Source: Tenacibaculum finnmarkense genomovar ulcerans (GTDB taxonomy: Bacteria > Bacteroidota > Bacteroidia > Flavobacteriales > Flavobacteriaceae). Taken from it: DNA of 64,000 nt. The translations under genes were made by a program, and so were the position numbers. Positions 52,833 to 60,843 of this stretch are shown here, piece by piece. Within the stretch, counting starts at the first letter, position 1; every line of letters begins with the position of its first letter. The stretch covers positions 124,001 to 188,000 of the forward strand of contig NZ_OENE01000007.1 of the NCBI RefSeq assembly GCF_900239495.1, given 5' to 3'. The notes under the pieces are model-generated. The model made no database searches. It saw only the letters and a list, made by a program, of their open reading frames with translations, and was not told the DNA's origin.

Positions 52833-55529
52833 ATGCTAAAAAAATTACTCCTTTTTTTTTTTATAGCTTTTAGTGTTACTTTATCGGCACAGCGTACTTT
52901 AACAGGGAAAGTGTATGATGAATATCTAGAGCCTTTTCCGAGTGCACTTATCAATTCATTAGAAAATAGCGCTATATCAGCTGCTGATGGTAGTTTTAGC
53001 TTAACCACATCATTAAATTTTCCGTTTACAATACAAGTTACTGCTTTTGGATACAGAAAAGAGCTTATTGAAATTACTCATGCAACTCAAGAATTAAATA
53101 TTATTTTAAAAGAAAGTTCTTCTTTAGATGAAGTGGTGATATCGGCATCAAGATCTCCAGAACGAGTTATAGAATCGCCAGTAACTATTGAGCGCTTAGG
53201 GATTACTGATATTAAAAATAATACGTCAATTTCTTTTTATGATGGGCTTACTAATTTAAAAGGAATTGATTCTCGTGAGGCTAGTTATGGTTTCAAATCT
53301 ATCAATTCTCGAGGTTTTTCTACTTTTGATAATACTCGCTTTGTGCAATTAGTCGATGGTGTTGAAACCTCAATTCCTGCCTTAAATTTTTCGGTAGGTA
53401 ATATTGTAGGTTTATCAGAATTAGATGTAAAAGATGTTGAAATATTACCAGGAGCTTCATCGGCTTTATATGGTGCAAATGCCTTTAACGGTATTTTGTT
53501 AATGAGAAGTAAAAATCCTTTTGATTATCACGGTATCAGTAGTTATTACAAAACTGGTTTTATTAATCAAGAAGCATTAGGAACAGCGCAGTTTTACGAT
53601 GTTGGTCTTAGAATGGCGTATAAATTTAGCAATCATTTTGCTGCAAAAGTAAATTTTGTAACCTATAAAGCAGAAGAATGGCATGCAAATGATGCTAGAA
53701 ATACAACGGGAGTTGGTGGTGTTGTTACGCAAGGAAATAGAGAAAACACCTTAGATTATGATGGTGTAAATTTTTATGGAGATGAAGTTTCTTATGAATT
53801 ACCAGGTATTGGAAATGTTAGTAGAACAGGGTATGCTGAACAGCAACTGTACGATTATGATGGAAAGGCAGTAAAATTTGATGGTTCGTTTCATGTACGC
53901 CCATTTGGCGATCAAACATTAGAGGTAATATTAAATGCTCGTTTTTCATCAGGAAATAACATGTATCAAGGAGCGAATAGGTTTGCTCAAAACGATTTTT
54001 CTATAACGCAATATAAATTAGAGTTTTTAGGTAAAAACTTTTTTGTTCGTGGTTACTACACAGGTAATACTACTGGCGAAACCTATGATTTACGATTTGC
54101 AGGTATTGCTTTAAACGAGCATTATAATCCAAGTGGAAATTGGTTTAAAGAATATGGAACGGCATTTTCAGGGGCTATAAAAAATGTAACAGCAGGGAAT
54201 GATAAAGCGGCAAGAAATTATGCCGATAGAAATAGGCTACAACCCGGAACAGCAGCTTTTAAACAAGCATTACATGGTATTATTGAAAAACCTATTAATC
54301 AAGGAGGTTCGGGCTTAAGAGATAAAACACAACTATATAATGTAGAGGCGAATTATAATTTTAGAGACCTAATTAAATGGGCACAAGTTCAGGTAGGTGC
54401 TTCTTATCGTAAATTTAATATTAATTCAGAAGGAACTTTATTTACCGATGTAAATAGTCCTTTAGCTTTTGATATGTTAGGAGCGTATTCGCAAATTCAA
54501 AAGAAATTTTTTGAAGATCGCTTAAAATTTACAGGATCTGTTCGTTATGATAAATCTCAAAATTTTGAAGGTAATTTTTCGCCAAGGGTTGCTTTAAATT
54601 ACGCGATCAAAGAAAATAAAATACTAAGAATATCGTATCAAACAGGTTTTAGAACTCCAAGTACTTTAGAGCAATATATAGGTTTAAAAACAGGGCCTAA
54701 TTCTTTTCTTTTAGGAACATCAAACCAAAACATAGCACGTTTTTCAACAGTAGCTAAAAATAGTAATAACACGACCAATATTATTACAGGCGCAGCTATT
54801 TTTGAAAAAGCATTTGTACTTAATAATAACGTTCCTGTTCATGTAAAACCGACGCCTATAAAATCAGAAAAAGTAACTTCTTATGAAATAGGATATAGAA
54901 GTATTTTAAATATTACACGCAGCAATGTAATGGAGTTAGATGTCAATGCTTACTACAATCAATATGATAATTTTGTCGCCAATAAAAACATCGTTGTGCC
55001 TAATTATGGTGCCGTTTTAAATGGCGTTCCTGATGCGCAGGCCTTAAAGGCTTTTTCAAATAAAGATGTTACTGCTGTTTTATTAAACACAAACACAACA
55101 GCAAAAGTAGATTCATACGGTGTTGGATTAGGCTTAACAACAAAAGTGTTTAAAAAATTTAATTTTGGCGCCAACTACACCTTAAGTAAAATGATATTTA
55201 ACCAAGAAGATGATCTTGATTTTAAGCCCGGTTTCAACACTCCTGAACATCAAGTGAAAATAATGTTTGGTACTGCTAATTTGTTTAAAAACTTCGGATT
55301 TAACATAAACGCAAGATGGCAAGATAAATTTTTATGGCAATCTAATTTTTTAACAGGAGAAATAGAAAGTAGAACTTTACTCGATGCTCAAATAAATTAC
55401 AAAATACCTTCTTTAAAATCAAGAATTAAAATAGGAGGAACGAATTTAACAGGAAAAGATTACGTTGTGGCTCCTGGTTCAGGATTAATAGGATCTATGT
55501 ACTATATATCGTGGGTAATTAATCAATAA
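52833..55529 (+). CDS. TonB-dependent receptor, cassette 1
   Basis: 898 residues: signal peptide (~1-20, FSVTLSAQ), a CarboxypepD_reg-like domain (~21-95, LTGKVYDEYLEPFPSALINSLE), plug (~105-225, with IESPVTIERLG, REASYGFKSINSRGFSTFDNTR and LYGANAFNGIL) and a beta barrel ending with the family closing segment GSMYYISWVIN. The barrel carries YQTGFRTPSTLEQYI and FNFGANYTLS, a pattern seen in all three cassettes. The substrate is unknown. Near-identical gene pairs follow, implying duplication. Confidence 0.92.
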   Translation: MLKKLLLFFFIAFSVTLSAQRTLTGKVYDEYLEPFPSALINSLENSAISAADGSFSLTTSLNFPFTIQVTAFGYRKELIEITHATQELNIILKESSSLDEVVISASRSPERVIESPVTIERLGITDIKNNTSISFYDGLTNLKGIDSREASYGFKSINSRGFSTFDNTRFVQLVDGVETSIPALNFSVGNIVGLSELDVKDVEILPGASSALYGANAFNGILLMRSKNPFDYHGISSYYKTGFINQEALGTAQFYDVGLRMAYKFSNHFAAKVNFVTYKAEEWHANDARNTTGVGGVVTQGNRENTLDYDGVNFYGDEVSYELPGIGNVSRTGYAEQQLYDYDGKAVKFDGSFHVRPFGDQTLEVILNARFSSGNNMYQGANRFAQNDFSITQYKLEFLGKNFFVRGYYTGNTTGETYDLRFAGIALNEHYNPSGNWFKEYGTAFSGAIKNVTAGNDKAARNYADRNRLQPGTAAFKQALHGIIEKPINQGGSGLRDKTQLYNVEANYNFRDLIKWAQVQVGASYRKFNINSEGTLFTDVNSPLAFDMLGAYSQIQKKFFEDRLKFTGSVRYDKSQNFEGNFSPRVALNYAIKENKILRISYQTGFRTPSTLEQYIGLKTGPNSFLLGTSNQNIARFSTVAKNSNNTTNIITGAAIFEKAFVLNNNVPVHVKPTPIKSEKVTSYEIGYRSILNITRSNVMELDVNAYYNQYDNFVANKNIVVPNYGAVLNGVPDAQALKAFSNKDVTAVLLNTNTTAKVDSYGVGLGLTTKVFKKFNFGANYTLSKMIFNQEDDLDFKPGFNTPEHQVKIMFGTANLFKNFGFNINARWQDKFLWQSNFLTGEIESRTLLDAQINYKIPSLKSRIKIGGTNLTGKDYVVAPGSGLIGSMYYISWVINQ

Positions 55530-55587
55530 GTGCTTTCTATTTTATAAGTTTACTAAATAGTAGCTATAACTAACTAAAGAAAAGCAC

Positions 55588-55622
55588 AAAAAGCCTGAAC
55601 AATTTATTGCTCAGGCTTTTTT
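55588..55622 (+). terminator. Terminator of cassette 1
   Basis: AGCCTGA/TCAGGCT stem with A and T tracts on both sides, 58 bp after the receptor stop. Confidence 0.85.
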
Positions 55623-55895
55623 ATAGGCTGTTTTTTAGAAATTTAAAGTTATACTAATGTTAATTAAAAGTAAAATAGTGTTGATTTTACAATCAAAATT
55701 AATTTTTATAAATATAATTTTTTTAAAAAATAAAATTGAATTATGATTTTTTTTAATTGTTGAAATCCTTTAAAAATACATTGTTTAGCCTTTTTTAAGT
55801 GATAGTATTTTACTTAAAGTGTTTTTTTAAAAGCTTGTATTTAAGAGGTGTAAAATAAAAAACATAGAATTAAGTTATTTTATTTTAAAATTTCA

Positions 55896-55903
55896 TACTT
55901 TTG
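55896..55903 (+). promoter_or_regulatory. Candidate -7 element of cassette 2
   Basis: TACTTTTG followed by GC, 55 bp before the ATG at 55959. It sits in a 429-bp gene-free stretch that otherwise holds only the cassette 1 terminator and AT-rich sequence. Confidence 0.45.
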
Positions 55904-55958
55904 CATTGTGTTAATATGACTTTTTTTGTCGTATGTAATGCAAGTAAATTCCACCATT

Positions 55959-56699
55959 ATGAAAAATTTATTATTTTTTTCCTTGTTAATTATACTGAAC
56001 ATGTTTTCTACTGTTCAGGCTCAAAAAGTTTGTGAATCTCCAGAGGCAAACGAAATAGACTTAAATAGTATTAGTGTTACAAAATGTACCATTAAAGAAT
56101 CTAAAAGTAAGCGAAATAAGAACAAGAAGTCTAGGCTTATTTCTGTATCAGTATCTGCAAATAAAAGGCATTTAAAGAAAAGAGAGCTTTTAAAGAAGAA
56201 AGAAGTTACCGCAATTGGAGCTACGGGAGTTTCTAAGGTTTCTGAAACTGCTTTAAATGCTGAAATTACAAATACAATATCGTTGAAAAACAATATTGAA
56301 AACCTTAAAAATAAATTATCAAAAGAAGAGGTTAGAAAGGCATTAAAATTTACATCTGTAGATAAAATACCTGTTTTTGATGCTTGTAAAAAAGCAGAAA
56401 AGGGTGAGGAGTCTGATTGTTTTAATAATGAAATGATGCGTCATATTTCTAAGTATTTTAGTTATCCAGGAGAGGCTGTTAGACAAAATTTACAAGGAGA
56501 TGTTTGGGTTCGTTTTATTATTGACAAAAGCGGTTACGTAAAAAACATTAAAACATTAGGACCTGATAATGCTGAAATATTAAACAATGAAGCTGCTCGT
56601 GTAGTTTTAAAGTTGCCAAGGTTTAAGCCAGCAAAAAAAGAAGGAAAGCGTACTTCTGTAAAGTATGGTTTTCCAATTAATTTCTCTTTAGAGGAGTAA
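55959..56699 (+). CDS. Secreted TonB C-terminal domain protein, cassette 2
   Basis: 246 residues from MKNLLFFSLLIILNMFSTVQAQ (ATG 55959). The frame continues to 55926 without a better start. Signal peptide to ~21. It shares with copy 3 the segment KVCES ... EIDLNSISVTKCTIKE and SANKRHLKKR, then a basic linker and a TonB C-domain (YFSYPGEAVRQNLQGDVWVRF, IIDKSGYVKNIKTLGPD, EAARVVLKLPRFKPAKKEG). Cysteines sit at the four shared positions. It lies 30 bp before its receptor gene. Confidence 0.87.
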   Translation: MKNLLFFSLLIILNMFSTVQAQKVCESPEANEIDLNSISVTKCTIKESKSKRNKNKKSRLISVSVSANKRHLKKRELLKKKEVTAIGATGVSKVSETALNAEITNTISLKNNIENLKNKLSKEEVRKALKFTSVDKIPVFDACKKAEKGEESDCFNNEMMRHISKYFSYPGEAVRQNLQGDVWVRFIIDKSGYVKNIKTLGPDNAEILNNEAARVVLKLPRFKPAKKEGKRTSVKYGFPINFSLEE

Positions 56700-56729
56700 A
56701 AATAATTTTAAATTATAAAACACGTTAAA

Positions 56730-59681
56730 ATGTTTAAAAAATATTCAATAATTATTGTTTTTGCCTTGTTTAGTATGGTGTCATACGCACAGGTAGAAGT
56801 AAAAGGGTTGGTTTATGATGAATATCTAGAGCCTTTTTACAATGCTAAAATTACTGTTTTAGGCGAAAGCACGCTATCTGATCAAGACGGTAATTTTGCC
56901 TTAAAAGTATTTAAGAGTTTTCCAATAACTTTAAGAGTTTCTGCTTTTGGTTATCAAACAGAAGAATTGGTAGTTGAAGGTTTAGATAAGTCAATTAATA
57001 TCATTTTAAAAGAAGCATATCTTTTAGATCAAGTAGTTATATCAGCCTCTAGAGTTCCGGAACGAATTATTGAATCACCTGTAACTATTGAGCGTTTTGG
57101 TTTAAACGATATTAAAAACACCACTTCAAATTCTTTTTATGACGGTTTAGCTAACATAAAAGGAGTGCAGTCACGAGAGGCAGGCTATGGTTTTAAATCA
57201 GTTAATACTAGGGGTTTTTCTGATTTCAGTAATTCTAGGTTTATCCAAATGATAGATGGTATGGATACTGCAGCGCCAGCCTTAAATTTTAGCCCAGGTA
57301 ATTTATCGGGGGTTTCTGATTTAGACATTAATAATGTAGAGATTTTACCAGGAGCATCTTCTGCATTATATGGAGCTAATGCTTATAATGGGCTTATGTT
57401 ATTAACAACTAAAAATCCTTTTGAACATACAGGTATTAGTGTTTTACTTAAAAGTGGTAATACTTCCCAAAAAACAGCGGGAAATAATACTTTTTATGAC
57501 GCATCTGTTCGTATGGCTTATAAATTTAGTGAGTCTTTAGCTGCTAAAGTAAACTTCAATTATCTTACTGCTGAAGAATGGCATGCTAATGATACAAGAA
57601 ATAAACAAATTGATACTAATAAAATAATAGAAGGTACTAGAGATAATACTTTAAATTTTGATGGTATTAATATTTATGGAGATGAGTTTGATTATAGTGC
57701 TGATTTATTAGATTCAGCAGAGTATTTTGGTGAAGATTTTAGTGATCCTAGATATGATGATTTTGATTTTTCTCAAGACTTACGCCTTAGTAGAACAGGA
57801 TATTCAGAGCGAGAATTATTAGATAAAGATCAAAAAATAAAAAACTTAAAATTTGATGCTTCTATACATTATAGACCTTTTAAAGATGAATCATTAGAGT
57901 TAATTGTTGCGACAAAAATTTCAACGGGTAATAGTCTTTTTCAAGGGATGTCAAGATATGCGCAAAGAGAGTCTTATGTTAATCAATCTAAATTTGAAGT
58001 AAAAGGAAGTAATTTTTACGTAAGAGCTTATTACTCGTTAAATGATGCTGGAGATTCTTTTGATTTAAATAGAACGGGTAGTGTAATGACATCGGCATTA
58101 TCGAGTATAGGTTGGGGAGATAATTATTTTCTTAGTTTGAATAATGCTCTTAATGATAGAGGATTGGGGTTTGAAGATTTTCAAGCGTATCCAGAATTAT
58201 CAAAGCAAGCAAGATTATTAGCTGATTCAGATAGATTTCAACCTGGTACACCAGAGTTTAATAAAGAGTTAAAAAGAATTAAATCAACATTAATTACCAA
58301 AGGAGGTAGTAAGATATACGACAAAAGTGCGTACTCACATGCAGAGGGTAATTATAACTTTAGTCATTTATTAAATAACTGGGGAGATGTTCAAGTAGGA
58401 GGGTCTTTCAGACAATACAATCCAAATTCTAGAGGTACAATTTTTAATGATGCTAAAGAGGCTATTCAGGTAAATGAATACGGTATTTATAGTCAAGTTC
58501 AGAAAAAGTTTTTAGAAAAAAGATTAGGATTAACAGGGTCTTTACGTTATGATAAATCTCAAAATTTTGATGGTAACTACTCGCCTCGTTTAGCGGTAAA
58601 TTATGCTTTAGGAGAAGATAAAAATCATTTTATAAGAGCATCTTATCAAACAGGTTTTAGAAACCCAACAATACAGGAACAGTATTTAATGAATCAACCA
58701 GGTAGAAAAGTTAATCTAGGAACATCAAAAGATAACCTAGATAGAATTTCTATCGGTAGAAAGTATGATGAATTAAATAATATTAGCTATACTCAAGCTC
58801 CTTTAGATGGTATTATTTCAGGGAATGATATTATGACTAATTCATTATTGACTTCATCAGTATATCCATCAGCTGATTATAAAGGAAAAGAATTTGTGAA
58901 ATCAGCATATAACGAAGTAAAACCAGAAGAAGTTCAAACAATTGAATTAGGGTATAGAAGTATGTTTGGTATTACAGAAACAAATAACATTAATATAGAT
59001 GTTAACGCTTTTTATAGTAAACATAAAGATTTTGTATTTAGACAAGATATAGTAACACCTAAAGTAGGATTGGTTTATCCTTTTGGAAATAGAAAATTAA
59101 CAACTCAAGAGTTAGCTGACCCAATTATAAATAAAGGTAAAATTGTAGATGGAGTTTTAGTTGCTGATGAATTGGCTTATAATGCACTTTATGATCTAGA
59201 TGATGATGGTGAGTTATTAGCGCAAGAATTTAATTTAGTTACTAATAGTAAATCAAAAGTAACATCTTATGGTTTTGGAATTGGTTTAAATACTAAATTA
59301 TTAAAAACATTTAATTTTGGGGTAAATTATAATTTCATAAATTATGAAATTATTGATAAAGATTTAGGTTTTTTCGAGCCAAACTTTAACACACCAAAAC
59401 ATACGGTAAAAGTTCAGTTAGGAAACAACAATCTATTTAATAATTTTGGGTTTAATATAAACGCAAGATGGCAAGATGAATACAGATGGGTTTCTACCTT
59501 TGTAAAAGGAGATGTATCAGAAAGAACTGTACTTGATGCACAGTTAAACTACCGTATTCCTTCTATGAAATCTAAAATAAAAATTGGAGGAACAAACTTA
59601 TTCGGTAAAGAATATATTGTAGCACCAGGATCTGGTCAAATAGGACAATTATATTATGTTTCTTGGACAATAAATAACTAA
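56730..59681 (+). CDS. TonB-dependent receptor, cassette 2
   Basis: 983 residues: signal peptide (~1-20), CarboxypepD_reg-like domain (VKGLVYDEYLEPFYNAKITV), plug with IESPVTIERFGLNDIKNTTS and REAGYGFKSVNTRGFSDFSNSR, and a barrel ending in GQIGQLYYVSWTIN. Compared with cassette 1 it has extra loops (for example ~320-355, DLLDSAEYFGEDFSDPR). It is the longest of the three and very similar to cassette 3 across plug and barrel. Confidence 0.93.
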   Translation: MFKKYSIIIVFALFSMVSYAQVEVKGLVYDEYLEPFYNAKITVLGESTLSDQDGNFALKVFKSFPITLRVSAFGYQTEELVVEGLDKSINIILKEAYLLDQVVISASRVPERIIESPVTIERFGLNDIKNTTSNSFYDGLANIKGVQSREAGYGFKSVNTRGFSDFSNSRFIQMIDGMDTAAPALNFSPGNLSGVSDLDINNVEILPGASSALYGANAYNGLMLLTTKNPFEHTGISVLLKSGNTSQKTAGNNTFYDASVRMAYKFSESLAAKVNFNYLTAEEWHANDTRNKQIDTNKIIEGTRDNTLNFDGINIYGDEFDYSADLLDSAEYFGEDFSDPRYDDFDFSQDLRLSRTGYSERELLDKDQKIKNLKFDASIHYRPFKDESLELIVATKISTGNSLFQGMSRYAQRESYVNQSKFEVKGSNFYVRAYYSLNDAGDSFDLNRTGSVMTSALSSIGWGDNYFLSLNNALNDRGLGFEDFQAYPELSKQARLLADSDRFQPGTPEFNKELKRIKSTLITKGGSKIYDKSAYSHAEGNYNFSHLLNNWGDVQVGGSFRQYNPNSRGTIFNDAKEAIQVNEYGIYSQVQKKFLEKRLGLTGSLRYDKSQNFDGNYSPRLAVNYALGEDKNHFIRASYQTGFRNPTIQEQYLMNQPGRKVNLGTSKDNLDRISIGRKYDELNNISYTQAPLDGIISGNDIMTNSLLTSSVYPSADYKGKEFVKSAYNEVKPEEVQTIELGYRSMFGITETNNINIDVNAFYSKHKDFVFRQDIVTPKVGLVYPFGNRKLTTQELADPIINKGKIVDGVLVADELAYNALYDLDDDGELLAQEFNLVTNSKSKVTSYGFGIGLNTKLLKTFNFGVNYNFINYEIIDKDLGFFEPNFNTPKHTVKVQLGNNNLFNNFGFNINARWQDEYRWVSTFVKGDVSERTVLDAQLNYRIPSMKSKIKIGGTNLFGKEYIVAPGSGQIGQLYYVSWTINN

Positions 59682-59702
59682 GAACTTTAGCATATATTTT
59701 AC

Positions 59703-59731
59703 AAAAACTCGAGCATTGCTCGAGTTTTTTT
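59703..59731 (+). terminator. Terminator of cassette 2
   Basis: Stem AACTCGAGCA/TGCTCGAGTT with A5 and T7 flanks, 21 bp after the stop. Confidence 0.85.
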
Positions 59732-59969
59732 GTTTTTTTAAAAAAAACATTTAATTTTTCAGTACTTGTTAAAATTTTATCTAAAAAAATATCACAGAAA
59801 AATAAGAAATCGAACTTATTAAACTAAATTTATTTCAGTTTTTCATTCTAATTTCCCACAGTGCTTAGCTGTGTAGCCAGTTCAAGAATAAATTTGTAGG
59901 TTTTAGACAATTAATTGTTTATTTAAAAAGAGTCTATTTTACCTTTATAAAAGTATTTTTTAAGTATTT

Positions 59970-60003
59970 TTGTTACTCTATTTGACTGATTAACTTATAT
60001 TTG
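59970..60003 (+). promoter_or_regulatory. Promoter of cassette 3
   Basis: TTG at 59970-59972, 23 bp, TATATTTG at 59996-60003. The leader to the ATG at 60077 contains a small TTTTCCT/AGGAAAA hairpin near 60027-60047. The rest of the 395-bp gap 59682-60076 is AT-rich without recognisable structure apart from the cassette 2 terminator. Confidence 0.5.
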
Positions 60004-60076
60004 TCTAACCTTCCCTTCACACATTTATTTTCCTTCCCCTCAGGAAAAATTATTTAATTAATATAATTTTTTTGAT

Positions 60077-60811
60077 ATGATGAAAAGAATAGTGTTCCTA
60101 GCACTGTTGCTTCTGTTAAACTCAGTAGCAATTGCCCAAAAAGTTTGTGAATCTGCAGATAAAACTGCTGAGATTGATTTAAATAGTATTAGTGTTACAA
60201 AATGTACTATTAAAGAGCCTAAAAATAAGAGTAGTAAGAAATCTAGGCTTATTTCTGTAACAATATCTGCAAATAAAAGGCATTTAAAAAAACGAAAAAC
60301 TTTAAAGAAACAAGAGGTCGCAAGTCTTGGAGGTATAAATACTGTTGAAGTTGGCGAAATAGTTAAGAACTCTGAAATTACAGGTGTAGTCGTACTAAAA
60401 AACAATATTGAAAATCTTAAAAATAAATTATCAAAAGAAGAAGTTCGAAAGGCTTTAAAATTTACAGCTGTAGATAAAATACCCGTTTTCAAAGCTTGTG
60501 AAAAAGCAAAGAAATCAGAAACTTCAGATTGTTTTAATACCGAAATGATGCGTCATATTTCTAAACATTTTAGCTATCCACTAGAAGCGATTAAACATGG
60601 CGTTAAAGGTGAAGTTTGGGTTCGGTTTATTATTGATAAAACAGGTTATGTTAAAAATATTAAAACACTAGGCCCTGACGGTGCTACAATATTAGATAAA
60701 GAAGCGGTTCGTGTAGTTGCTATGCTACCTAAATTTAAACCAGCTAAAAAAGATGGAAATTATACGACTGTAAAGTATGGTTTTCCAATTAATTTTTCAC
60801 TAGAAGAGTAG
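60077..60811 (+). CDS. Secreted TonB C-terminal domain protein, cassette 3
   Basis: 244 residues with a signal peptide (MMKRIVFLALLLLLNSVAIAQ). It matches copy 2 closely: KVCES ... EIDLNSISVTKCTIKE, TISANKRHLKKR, the helix KNNIENLKNKLSKEEVRKAL, FKACEKAKKSETSDCFNTEM and the TonB C-domain (HFSYPLEAIKHGVKGEVWVRF ... LPKFKPAKKDG). The same four cysteines are present. The receptor ATG lies 33 bp downstream. Confidence 0.87.
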   Translation: MMKRIVFLALLLLLNSVAIAQKVCESADKTAEIDLNSISVTKCTIKEPKNKSSKKSRLISVTISANKRHLKKRKTLKKQEVASLGGINTVEVGEIVKNSEITGVVVLKNNIENLKNKLSKEEVRKALKFTAVDKIPVFKACEKAKKSETSDCFNTEMMRHISKHFSYPLEAIKHGVKGEVWVRFIIDKTGYVKNIKTLGPDGATILDKEAVRVVAMLPKFKPAKKDGNYTTVKYGFPINFSLEE

Positions 60812-60843
60812 AAGTAAAAAAAATATTTAAAAGAAATTTTACG

